Origin: Verrucomicrobiaceae bacterium
Lineage (GTDB): Bacteria > Verrucomicrobiota > Verrucomicrobiia > Verrucomicrobiales > Verrucomicrobiaceae
Length of the DNA stretch: 64,000 nt
Direction of reading: 5' to 3'
Assembly (NCBI GenBank): GCA_947458455.1
Contig: CANGYJ010000005.1
Coordinates: 248,001-312,000 of the forward strand
Shown here: piece after piece, positions 54,808-63,337 of the stretch
How the letters are laid out: each line of letters begins with the position of its first letter
How positions within the stretch are numbered: the first letter of the stretch is position 1
Notes under the pieces: generated by a model
Database searches by the model: none
Told to the model about the DNA's origin: nothing
The model's input: the letters and a program-made list of their open reading frames with translations, nothing else
Position numbers and translations under genes: made by a program

Positions 54808-57623
54808 GAGGCTTGGATGGAAAGGATGGTCAGAGGTTCAAGTTGGGGCAGCAAGTGGCGCTGGTGATCAAGCTCAGCCATGCGCTTGCTTTCATCAGCC
54901 TCAAGATGTCGGAGTCGGTAGCCACGCACTTCGTTGAGCCCTACCTGATCGAGTATTCGTCGGCGGGACGTGAAATGATATTGAGCCTTCTGCTTCTCTT
55001 CCTGCCAACGCTCACGATGCTGGCGTTCCATGTCCTGCCAGAGGTTACGACCTTCCTCGGTGGCGGCGTGGTAAAGTTCATCATAGAGCTGGAGAGATTC
55101 CTGACCCGTCGTCCAGCCTGACATCTTCAAATCGAGGGATGGCAGGCGCTCCCAGACGTGTCGTGCCGTCGTTGCGTAGGCTTTCCCATCACGGCTCAGG
55201 AATACCGGGAACACTCTCGCCCGGTTGAAATCAAAGGACGAAAGGCGCAGCATCCAGAGCGACCAGGTGCCGTCCACGGATCGAGGGAGTCCCGAGGTGG
55301 TGAAGGTGGGTATTGGCTCGCCTTTGCCAGACACAGGCAGTCGCCCAAGCAAGCCTCGAATGCGCGGGTGATCGAGATTCAACAATACGCCACCACGTTC
55401 CCCAGAGGAAGCGCCAGGAAAGAGTGCCTCAAAGCTCTCCGTCTCTCCCGGCCACTGAACGCTCACGGAGCCATCGGTTCGACGATCAAATCGACCCTCA
55501 CCAGCTTCCACATGAAACCGGGTTAGCATCTCCAGAAGATCACCTAGCGGCTGGCTTGATACTGCATCCAAGTCCCGTCCCTCTGGTGATTGCTCTGAGA
55601 TAAACAGTCGGGTGCTTCGATTCTCTGTGGCTTCCTCTCTCACTAACTGCGTCAAACGCTCCGCTTCTTCGCCTACGCGGTCAGGATGCAGCAAGGCTTC
55701 CACGAACAACCGGTCGAACATCCGGTTGCCCTCCACGGAATCCAAAAGGTCGGTGGTCTTGTCCACGCCGAATTCTTCCAGGATCACCCGCAGCTTCGTC
55801 TCCAGCACTTCTTGGATGCGATACTCCACCGAATCTTCCAGCAGGAAGTTCAGCGCCTTCACGATGTGCTTTTGCCCGATACGGTCGAGACGGCCAATGC
55901 GCTGTTCGAGGGCCATTGGACGCCAACCAAGGTCGAAGTTGATGATGACGTGGCAAAACTGAAGGTTCAGACCTTCACCACCAGCATCCGTCGAGATCAT
56001 CACCCGCACATCCTCGGAAAACCGCTTCTGCACGGTCTTCCTCTCCTCCAGCGTCAGGCTGCCATTCAGACAGACCACGGAGATGCCTCTTGCCTGAAGG
56101 AACTCCGCTAGCATTTGCTGGGTGGGGACAAACTCGGTGAAAATCAGCACCTTGAGTTCTGGATCTTGTTCCTCTGATTGCACTCGATACACCCAATCAA
56201 GCAGAGCTTTGGCTTTGGCGTCTGGTCCTTGGGCTTCGACTTTTCGAGCGGCATCGAGGAGAAGGCGAACCTCATCCTTCTCATTGTCCATGGCCTTTAA
56301 TCGTTGCCGCAGAATGGTGTCCAGTTGCTCCTGTCCATCCAGTTCGCCCCACTCGTTCTCGTCCAGGTTGCCGAGAAAATCGAGCTGCCCATCCGCTGCT
56401 TGAGCGGGTTGATTCAGCACATCCAGTCGTCGTTGCAGAGTTGCAGCTATGGCACGGGTGGAACTGCTCACCAGACGTTGCATCAGCACCATGAGGAAGC
56501 CGATGTGCGTCTTCTTCTCCCGCATGGCCTGGTTGTAGCCTTCCCGCACATACTCGGTCACGGCATCGTAGAGCGCCTTCTGGGCATCATGTCCTTCCCA
56601 TGAGACACCCACCAGTTTCGTCAGCCTGGGTTTGAAGAGAGGCTGGCCGTCATTCGTGATCGCCTGCCGCTTCTCAGTGCGCACCACATACGGAGCCACT
56701 CGATCCCGCGTCACTGAGGATTCGTCAGGAAAGGCTTCGGCATCCAGCAGGGACATCAGGCGGTGGAAGGCATCGGTCTTGCCTTGGTGCGGCGTGGCAG
56801 ACAGCAGCAGCAAGTAAGGTGAAGCCTCGGCTAGCAGTCTTGCCATCGCGTGTCGTCCCACAGTCTCCGAGCTTCCCGCCACACGATGGGATTCATCAAT
56901 GATGATCAAATCCCAGCCCGCACCAGCCAGGCTGAGAATACGGTCCTTGTTGAAGGCGTCGATGCGCTCCTGACTCCAGCCTTTGCGACTGTCGAGAGGC
57001 TTCACTCCATCCATGCTGCAAATCACCCGGTCATGGCTCCGCCAGACATTCTCTTCCTGGGAGATTTGGCGGTAGGCTTCAAACTGTCCGGGATCGAAGT
57101 GACGAAAGTCCTCACCAAAACGGTCACGCATCTCGACAATCCACTGCGGGATCAGGCCCTTGGGCGCTACCACCAGCACACGCTTTACCAGACCACGCAG
57201 CTTCAGTTCACGCACGGCCAGACCGGCCTCGATGGTCTTGCCCAAACCCACCTCATCGGCCAGGAGGTAGCGCACCTTCCCGGGATTGCTGATCACCTTG
57301 CGCAAGGCACGAATCTGATGCGGCAGCGGGATCACGGCAGAATCAATCGGAGCCAGCAGTTTGTCATCATTCAGCAGGTCCACCAAACGACCTGCCACAG
57401 ATGCAAACTTCACGCGGAGGATGGCACCTTCGCTTCTCACCGCTCCATCCACTGATTCTGTGGTGATCTCCTCGGGACGATGCAGTAAAACCGTGTTCAG
57501 AGACGGCAGCCAAATCCGATAACGCTTCTGCCCCCAAAGCTCATCGGCATCCATGATCCGACCCGCCGTCTTGTGCGGCAGAGACCAGATCCATGAGCCA
57601 GGTTGCGGAGGTCCCATGGTCAA
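54804..57623 (-). CDS. SNF2-type helicase, BrxHII/DrmD-like
   Basis: A 939-residue superfamily 2 ATPase. Motif I RYLLADEVGLGKTIEAGLAV, motif II LIIIDESHRVAG (DESH), motif III LLLLSATPHQG. In the second lobe, motif V ISTDAGGEGLNLQFCHVIIN and motif VI QRIGRLDRIGQ. Proteins of this class are BrxHII in BREX type 3 and DrmD in DISARM. No DrmA, DrmB or DrmC is nearby, whereas PglZ is directly downstream, so BREX-3-like is the better reading. It probably translocates on or remodels invading DNA. Start/stop overlaps of four bases join it to the TIR gene upstream and pglZ downstream. Confidence 0.88.
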   Translation of the reverse strand: MTMGPPQPGSWIWSLPHKTAGRIMDADELWGQKRYRIWLPSLNTVLLHRPEEITTESVDGAVRSEGAILRVKFASVAGRLVDLLNDDKLLAPIDSAVIPLPHQIRALRKVISNPGKVRYLLADEVGLGKTIEAGLAVRELKLRGLVKRVLVVAPKGLIPQWIVEMRDRFGEDFRHFDPGQFEAYRQISQEENVWRSHDRVICSMDGVKPLDSRKGWSQERIDAFNKDRILSLAGAGWDLIIIDESHRVAGSSETVGRHAMARLLAEASPYLLLLSATPHQGKTDAFHRLMSLLDAEAFPDESSVTRDRVAPYVVRTEKRQAITNDGQPLFKPRLTKLVGVSWEGHDAQKALYDAVTEYVREGYNQAMREKKTHIGFLMVLMQRLVSSSTRAIAATLQRRLDVLNQPAQAADGQLDFLGNLDENEWGELDGQEQLDTILRQRLKAMDNEKDEVRLLLDAARKVEAQGPDAKAKALLDWVYRVQSEEQDPELKVLIFTEFVPTQQMLAEFLQARGISVVCLNGSLTLEERKTVQKRFSEDVRVMISTDAGGEGLNLQFCHVIINFDLGWRPMALEQRIGRLDRIGQKHIVKALNFLLEDSVEYRIQEVLETKLRVILEEFGVDKTTDLLDSVEGNRMFDRLFVEALLHPDRVGEEAERLTQLVREEATENRSTRLFISEQSPEGRDLDAVSSQPLGDLLEMLTRFHVEAGEGRFDRRTDGSVSVQWPGETESFEALFPGASSGERGGVLLNLDHPRIRGLLGRLPVSGKGEPIPTFTTSGLPRSVDGTWSLWMLRLSSFDFNRARVFPVFLSRDGKAYATTARHVWERLPSLDLKMSGWTTGQESLQLYDELYHAATEEGRNLWQDMERQHRERWQEEKQKAQYHFTSRRRILDQVGLNEVRGYRLRHLEADESKRMAELDHQRHLLPQLEPLTILSIQAS

Positions 57624-58582
57624 AGTTGCTTCTTGGCCTCCGCTTCTGCATGATGTTCGGCTATTTCCTCGGCTAGCTCGTTCAGCACAAACACGACCAA
57701 TTGCTCTGTGGTGAGAGACCGCTCATCGTCGCGCCAAACGAGTTTAAGGGTGTGGTCAAAGTCGGGCCGTAGAATAAACTTTCTCACCAAATCTCTCTCG
57801 GAGGATGGATCAATTGCTCCGAACTTCGAGTGAGCGAGGTAAAAACAGAGTCCCGCGTCTGTCAGACTGTTGGTGTATTGCTGATAGTAGCGCATCCACA
57901 ATCTCACCCGATAAGGGCACGACACAGTCAGCTCCTGATCTCCACTTTTCCTGGGATCAACAGTGAACTTCATCGCTTCGGAAGATTGCCCAATCGTCTC
58001 AAACTGGTCTTTCAGTGATGCCAGTGCAGACTTAATGGCATCCCGAACAATCTGAACACCTTCCTCGGAACTACCCAACTGCTGAGCGCGCTTACTCCCC
58101 GACACTCGCTGATCCAGGCTGCGAAACCGAGAAAGCGCATTCTCAATGGCAGAAAACTTCTCAACGGTCCGAGTCGTATCCACGGCGCGCTTGATTTCAT
58201 CCACGACTGCCGGAACACCATGGGATGCCATTGCTGCCAGCTTGCTGGCGAGAATGGGTGAAAATGCTTTTACATCCACTTCGGTGACATCCTTCCAGAT
58301 TGGGAGAACCACCTTGCGTTCGACCGTCTCCAGCGAGAACAAACCATCCAGCTCGGCCTGCGGCCATTTCTTGGTGAAGAAATGCTTGCTCAGAACCACA
58401 ATGCCAAAGTCAGCCTGGTTCAGGCCCTCACTGATTTTCCTGAGAAGGCTGTCACCCATGGTCAGCACAAACTTGTCATACCAGACCTCGAACCCAGCAT
58501 CACTCAGCGCATGGGCCAATGGCTCCACGAAGTCCTCTTTATCCTCGGAGGCATGGCTGATGAATAGTTTGGCTGCTTCCAT
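57620..58582 (-). CDS. TIR-domain protein embedded in the defence operon
   Basis: A 320-residue protein. The N-terminal TIR domain (~1-140) starts KLFISHASEDKEDFVEPLAH. The catalytic Glu of NAD-cleaving TIRs is present (E77 in KKWPQAELDGLF). The C-terminal ~180 residues are of unknown type (GLCFYLAHSKFGAIDPSSER) and may sense or multimerise. Bacterial TIR proteins usually kill the infected cell by depleting NAD or make signal molecules. The ATG follows the methyltransferase stop by 18 bases, and the gene's own stop overlaps the helicase start by four bases, so it is a true operon member. TIR genes are not standard BREX parts. Confidence 0.85.
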   Translation of the reverse strand: MEAAKLFISHASEDKEDFVEPLAHALSDAGFEVWYDKFVLTMGDSLLRKISEGLNQADFGIVVLSKHFFTKKWPQAELDGLFSLETVERKVVLPIWKDVTEVDVKAFSPILASKLAAMASHGVPAVVDEIKRAVDTTRTVEKFSAIENALSRFRSLDQRVSGSKRAQQLGSSEEGVQIVRDAIKSALASLKDQFETIGQSSEAMKFTVDPRKSGDQELTVSCPYRVRLWMRYYQQYTNSLTDAGLCFYLAHSKFGAIDPSSERDLVRKFILRPDFDHTLKLVWRDDERSLTTEQLVVFVLNELAEEIAEHHAEAEAKKQL

Positions 58583-58600
58583 AAAGTTCGTTTCTTCAAA

Positions 58601-61447
58601 TCACCCCTGAGCACGCATCTCGGCCATGTCGTGGATCATCTGGAGCTGTTCATCTTCTTCGATCACGTTGTCCGGCAGGTGCTGGGCGATGGCGAGGATG
58701 GTGCCGTAGTCTTTGCGGGCGAAGCATTCTTTGAAGCCCGTGCGCACGGCCTCGGTGCGGACCTCCTTGGCCTTCTTGCGGCTTCCTTTCTTGACGGCTG
58801 CTGGCATGGCGAGGGGCAAAGCAGGCTGGTTGGCATCCCCAGGTTTAGGCCGGGCAATGCCAGCGTCATCACAGAGCGCCCAGAACTCTTCCAGCAGACG
58901 TTTGTTGCGGATGGCTTCCACGTCCACGGCCTTCGCGGGATCAGGCACATACCAGCGGTCCTTGGCTCGGGCTTGAAGCCGGTTGTCATCCTTGGGCAGG
59001 TTACGAAGATCCTTGTTCTGGGTGGACAGGTAACTATGAATCTGGCTGGGCACTTCTTCGTGGCCTCTATATTGGAGGAAGTTTTGTTCCAGCAGTAGGC
59101 GCAGTTCAGGCCGGGCTTCAAACTTCTTCCAGCTCGCGGAGAGCTGCTGCATGAAGTCGGGCTGAATGTCCTGGTAGGTGGATGGTGTCTTCTTTAGGTG
59201 TCCACGCAGCCAGTCGATGGCGCTCTTCTCGTCTTCCACAAAGATGCTCATCTGGCCGACGCCTTCCATCTGGGCACGCTTCTTGTCGAACTCCGCCACT
59301 TGCTCGGAGAGGAAGAACATGCCTTCGCGTTCGGGGAATTTGTCCGCAAGCTCCCGCTGAAACTCGGCGGAACTTAGAGGCACCGGCACGCTATGACCGA
59401 CGAAGAAGGCGACCATGCGATCATACAAAATTCGCGGGTCACGTTCAGCAATGAACTCCAACTCTCCTCCTCTAGGTTTTAGAATTGGGAGATTGCGAAG
59501 ATGGGTCCGCATGAAATCCCAAACGCCTTCTAAGGTGTGTCCACTTTTGCTAAACCGCTCTTCAAGGCCGCCATTTGGTTTGTAAGCACTGATGACCAAG
59601 TCTTGCTTCACCGCAGTGGGTGTGGTTACAGCTTTGAAGCTTCCACTTTGCTTATCCAACGCTGACACATTGGCCACTACAAATCCAGATTCTTGGAGTG
59701 CGCTTTGGATGGCGTTCCATACGGAAGCTTGAGTATTTGAAAACTCGACCGTGAGCCAGCGACCTGGCTTCAAGCACCTAAAGGCCTGTGAGAAGCAATT
59801 GGTGATAATTGCTCGGTATGAATCAAGCGTCTGTGGATTCGTCTTTTTCCGGCGGTGAACAACCGCTTCCTGACCTGTATTTGTCTCAAGCGCTAGCCAT
59901 GCTTCATGGAGCAAACTCAGGTCGGAATAAATGATGTTACTGCCAAATGGAGGATCTATGAAAATGTAGTCGAGGGAGTTATCTCTCATCATGTCAGGCG
60001 CAGCACCTGACTGAGTCGAAATGCATACATCACCGATGAGCCGAGTCTCTGCCCATACCTTTTTCAACCGCTTAACTTTGTTCGATAACCCAACGAAGAC
60101 GTTCGATTCAACCGATAGCGATGGGATATACAACGTTCCGCTCAAAGGGTTGTATGGGAATGAAACATCCGGACGCCATCTGTTCATTCTGCTTAAATTC
60201 ACCAGCATGCCACTGACAGCAAAACGGATGGCATTGCGCAATCGAACGTCGGAAACTTTACTTACCCTAGCCCAAATATCCGCGATGATGGCAAGATTGC
60301 GACGAGTATAAAAACGATCAACCGAGAGAAGGCCAAGTGTTTTGTAGTCACGCTCATACCACAGATCAATATCTCGCTCGATACTAGCGGAAGGATACCA
60401 ATTTTCGATTGGAGCCTCCTCCAATCGAAGTGAATCTTTGGCCTCCTTCTCTTCGAGATTGCGTTCACGTTTTCCTCCAAGGGTCTCGACCGCGACAGGA
60501 AGGAATTTTGCAACCTGCCTAATTGTATTTGTATTTGGGTCAAACATTTGAGTTTGTGCCCGTTCGAGGTTCCGTTTCTTGCTGACAGCGCCGCAATGCG
60601 TGCATTTCACGGTGTCCTTTACAGACTTAGTTGTGTGATCAACCCCTCCTTCCCAGAACACAATCTCTTGGCCGCAGCCTTCGCAAAGAAGGACCTCTGA
60701 CCACACCATGTGGTCGAGCTGCGTAGTTCCTACCAAATACAAATTGCCGACATGCTTTTCCGCATCACCAAATGTTTTGCGTGCCGATGAATCGTATTCG
60801 ATTGGATCAACAGGTGTGTTGTAGTTGTAGGCGATGAATGTTGCAGAGGGCGAAAGATCATTCAGCATGGCACGCCTCTGTCCTAGCTTCGACACCGCCT
60901 TCCCTGCCTCATCAAAAATAATGCCCTTTTCATCGACTCGGTAGCCAAGCTCCTGAACTTCCTTCCGGTCACCACAAAGCTGGGCAGCGACGCCTGTCAT
61001 GCCCGTGCCGCAGAAGCCATCGAACACCACATCTCCCGGTTCCGTGTAATGCAGGATGTAGCGCATGATGGCACGATGCGGCACCTTCGTGTGATAGGAA
61101 TGTGCGTTGTAGATGGGATGGTTCTTCCCCTCACTCACATCCGCCGCAAAGGGCTCGCGGTGATACTTCTCCTTCGGATCGTAAGGACGACCGTAGTGCT
61201 GGATGAAGTCGCCAATCCACGGATTTGGGCAGGCGGTGTAATAAGGCGGATCAGACAGCGCCAGGATGTCTTCATCCTCGCCGATGGGAAAGCCCTCGAT
61301 CTTGCGGAACTCCGGGTCCTTCAGCTTCTCCGCCAGCAGCCCCAGGTAATGCTCCCGGCGTGCGGCTTCGCTGGGGAACGTCTGCCCAAGACATTCGACG
61401 GGACCGGTTGGCTGTGTGGTAAGATTGAGGTTGGTTTGGCTGGGCAT
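58601..61447 (-). CDS. DNA methyltransferase of the BREX type 3 (PglXI-like) kind
   Basis: A 948-residue site-specific DNA methyltransferase. The catalytic motif appears first (LALSDPPYYTACPNPW, DPPYY at 66-70) and the cofactor motif after it (VVFDGFCGTGMTGVAA, ~141-156). This is the permuted order of beta-class adenine or N4-cytosine enzymes. A second DPPF (YIFIDPPFGSNIIYSDL, ~505) lies in the middle of the chain. A zinc ribbon (CEGCGQ and CTHCGA, ~255-290) lies between. Its size and first position in the core match PglXI of BREX type 3. It is expected to mark host DNA so that the rest of the system spares it. Confidence 0.85.
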   Translation of the reverse strand: MPSQTNLNLTTQPTGPVECLGQTFPSEAARREHYLGLLAEKLKDPEFRKIEGFPIGEDEDILALSDPPYYTACPNPWIGDFIQHYGRPYDPKEKYHREPFAADVSEGKNHPIYNAHSYHTKVPHRAIMRYILHYTEPGDVVFDGFCGTGMTGVAAQLCGDRKEVQELGYRVDEKGIIFDEAGKAVSKLGQRRAMLNDLSPSATFIAYNYNTPVDPIEYDSSARKTFGDAEKHVGNLYLVGTTQLDHMVWSEVLLCEGCGQEIVFWEGGVDHTTKSVKDTVKCTHCGAVSKKRNLERAQTQMFDPNTNTIRQVAKFLPVAVETLGGKRERNLEEKEAKDSLRLEEAPIENWYPSASIERDIDLWYERDYKTLGLLSVDRFYTRRNLAIIADIWARVSKVSDVRLRNAIRFAVSGMLVNLSRMNRWRPDVSFPYNPLSGTLYIPSLSVESNVFVGLSNKVKRLKKVWAETRLIGDVCISTQSGAAPDMMRDNSLDYIFIDPPFGSNIIYSDLSLLHEAWLALETNTGQEAVVHRRKKTNPQTLDSYRAIITNCFSQAFRCLKPGRWLTVEFSNTQASVWNAIQSALQESGFVVANVSALDKQSGSFKAVTTPTAVKQDLVISAYKPNGGLEERFSKSGHTLEGVWDFMRTHLRNLPILKPRGGELEFIAERDPRILYDRMVAFFVGHSVPVPLSSAEFQRELADKFPEREGMFFLSEQVAEFDKKRAQMEGVGQMSIFVEDEKSAIDWLRGHLKKTPSTYQDIQPDFMQQLSASWKKFEARPELRLLLEQNFLQYRGHEEVPSQIHSYLSTQNKDLRNLPKDDNRLQARAKDRWYVPDPAKAVDVEAIRNKRLLEEFWALCDDAGIARPKPGDANQPALPLAMPAAVKKGSRKKAKEVRTEAVRTGFKECFARKDYGTILAIAQHLPDNVIEEDEQLQMIHDMAEMRAQG

Positions 61448-61448
61448 A

Positions 61449-62231
61449 TCAAGGAAGGTGGAAGAAAGTTTTCAGCGTGCTGATCAAGGTGGCGGGTTTC
61501 AGTCCTCCGCCAAAGATGGCTTTCAGGGAAGTGAGGATGGCCGACCATTCAGCCGATGTCTCAGGAAACTCGGCGAGAAAGGCCGTCAAATCGTCGCGGA
61601 TGGACTGAGGCAGTTCCGGTCCAGGCTCTGCTGCAAGGGTGGCGGCAAGCCGGAAGACATCCGTCCTATGTTTGTTGATGTCGTCCGCATCCACTTTGTC
61701 ACCGGCTTGTTTCCGGGCCGTGAGGTCCAGCCAGGCTCGGGCTTTGAGAGGAATCAATGCGGTGGCCGTGGCGAAGGCGAGGCCATCCACCTGCTCGGAA
61801 TGAGACTGAATGAGTGCATAGTATTCCTGGTTCAGCAGGATGGCGGAGAGACTGTGGGTATCCTCGCCAGCGGCGACGGGCACAATTTGCTGGCCTTCCG
61901 AGAGGTCAATGGTCTCTGGCTTCTTGCTGAACAGCTCCAGCATTTGGGGGAAGCTTTGATCTGCCGGTTTGGCGAACCGATAAAGGACGGGCGGTCCACC
62001 TTCTGTGTAATGCCGGATTTGATACTGACCGTCGTCAATGAACTGCCGCAGGGCCGCGACGAAGGCTGGATCAAGGATCTCGATCACGAGGACGATGTCC
62101 AGATCCTTGGTGGCTCGAAAAGCGAGGCCCTGCCGTGTGAACCAGGCATCACAAGCAGCTCCGCCAATGAGCACGAAGGCACCTTCGTAGGCACGAAAGC
62201 GCTCTCTAAACACGTCGAGTCCTCTTACCAT
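61449..62231 (-). CDS. Nucleotidyltransferase-like protein (AbiEii type)
   Basis: A 260-residue protein with the nucleotidyltransferase signature GGAACDAW (from G23) followed by TKDLDIVLVIE (D43, D45), the GG...DxD pattern of minimal and AbiEii/MenT-like NTases. Such proteins often act as toxins of type IV or VII toxin-antitoxin pairs, or modify tRNA ends. It starts inside the last bases of the regulator gene (seven-base overlap) and ends one base before the methyltransferase start, so the pair regulator/NTase leads the operon. No secretion signal. Whether it is an effector or part of the control unit is open. Confidence 0.75.
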   Translation of the reverse strand: MVRGLDVFRERFRAYEGAFVLIGGAACDAWFTRQGLAFRATKDLDIVLVIEILDPAFVAALRQFIDDGQYQIRHYTEGGPPVLYRFAKPADQSFPQMLELFSKKPETIDLSEGQQIVPVAAGEDTHSLSAILLNQEYYALIQSHSEQVDGLAFATATALIPLKARAWLDLTARKQAGDKVDADDINKHRTDVFRLAATLAAEPGPELPQSIRDDLTAFLAEFPETSAEWSAILTSLKAIFGGGLKPATLISTLKTFFHLP

Positions 62232-63223
62232 GAGACTTGTTCCAATAGGGGGTTGAGTTGCTGATGCACCCTTTCATCCGCTGCATCACGCAGACTGAGG
62301 TAAAGGGACAGAGGATCGACATCCTTGCCGTCGCCGAGCAGCAGAGGATTGTAGCTCCAAGCCTGAAGCTGGATGTTTGCCTCGGAAGCGTCTGGGCAGC
62401 CGTGGAAGATGCCGCGCTCCAGATTGGCTCGAAAGGTGGCATCCAGCAGGGCAAAGGTGGGCCGGGAATCATCCTGGATCATGCTGCGATGGCTTAGGGC
62501 CGTGAGACCCGCCGCAAGAGCGGGATAACCCGGTGCAGGCCACTGGACCCAGTGGGTTTTCCGAACGGGGGAGGTCAGTTTGGGCTCCGCCTTCTGCCAA
62601 AGGAGGTGACGATCAGCCGGGAACTTGAGGACAAGCGATCTGCCATGGCGAACGGCGTCACAAAGCCCGGCGGCCTCCAGCTCATCCTTCGCCTTGGTGA
62701 TCATCATGGCGGTGTAACCGACACGAGAAGCGATGTCCCGAAGGGGCATGTCGTCCAAGGGCTGCTTCTGGAGATGGAGAAGCAGCACGACTTGGGCGGC
62801 TGGTGTGAGCACTCTGGCAGAGGCTTTTTTGGGCGCAGGTGTCCGCTCCCGAAGATCCACCGCAAAGGAAGGCAGATACAACTGGCTGCCAGGAACGATG
62901 AAGGGAATCCCCTCCCGCACCAGACGATTGCGCGACCAGGAGGGCACAGATGGCATCACCATGACGACCTGCCGGTCTCCTGCGACGCTTGCCAACCGAC
63001 TGATGTGCTGCGCGTATTCTTGGGCGGAGCCGAGTTCCCAGTCCGGGGAGGCTAAGGCCAAAATCCATGGCCGCCCGAACAGATGAGTCTCGACGAGCTG
63101 GTATCTCTCCCGGAGGTAGAGAGGCAGGATGGCGGTCTGGCCGTCTGGAAGATGCCGCAGAACAGGGCGCTCTCCGGTGATGTCACCGAGGTAGTCCTGA
63201 AGTCGCTGTTCCAAGGGAGGCAT
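62225..63223 (-). CDS. Winged-helix regulator (possible AbiEi-like) at the head of the defence operon
   Basis: A 332-residue protein. Residues ~165-230 hold a MarR-like winged helix (LLLHLQKQPLDDMPLRDIAS then RVGYTAMMITKAKDELEAAG). The N-terminal part is a mixed domain (QTAILPLYLRERYQLVETHL), and the C-terminal ~100 residues lack clear motifs. It is the first gene of the operon, with a seven-base overlap to the nucleotidyltransferase. Four copies of AATAAACT, two of them forming a palindrome, lie just upstream of its ATG and are a good candidate operator. It likely represses the operon and possibly neutralises the NTase; both are inference. Confidence 0.75.
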   Translation of the reverse strand: MPPLEQRLQDYLGDITGERPVLRHLPDGQTAILPLYLRERYQLVETHLFGRPWILALASPDWELGSAQEYAQHISRLASVAGDRQVVMVMPSVPSWSRNRLVREGIPFIVPGSQLYLPSFAVDLRERTPAPKKASARVLTPAAQVVLLLHLQKQPLDDMPLRDIASRVGYTAMMITKAKDELEAAGLCDAVRHGRSLVLKFPADRHLLWQKAEPKLTSPVRKTHWVQWPAPGYPALAAGLTALSHRSMIQDDSRPTFALLDATFRANLERGIFHGCPDASEANIQLQAWSYNPLLLGDGKDVDPLSLYLSLRDAADERVHQQLNPLLEQVSW

Positions 63224-63229
63224 GATGAC

Positions 63230-63283
63230 AATAAACTGGGTTTACTCAATAAACTCGTCAAGTTTATTGTGCTTTAATAAACT
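63230..63283 (-). promoter_or_regulatory. Operator-like cluster of AATAAACT boxes upstream of the defence operon
   Basis: AATAAACT occurs at 63230-63237, 63248-63255 and 63276-63283, and as its complement AGTTTATT at 63261-63268. The middle pair forms CAATAAACT, CGTCA, AGTTTATTG, a palindrome with 9-bp arms (63247-63269). The cluster begins 7 bases upstream of the regulator ATG, so a bound protein would block the promoter. The region is AT-rich compared with its surroundings. Confidence 0.65.
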
Positions 63284-63337
63284 ATAATCAGCTTCAGGTG
63301 ACCTGCTGCCTTCTCAGCCAAAATCACCGAGAGAGGA

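Noticed and set aside
50849..63223. DISARM system
   Set aside because: The helicase could be DrmD-like, but no DrmA, DrmB or DrmC is present and PglZ is; gene order follows BREX type 3.
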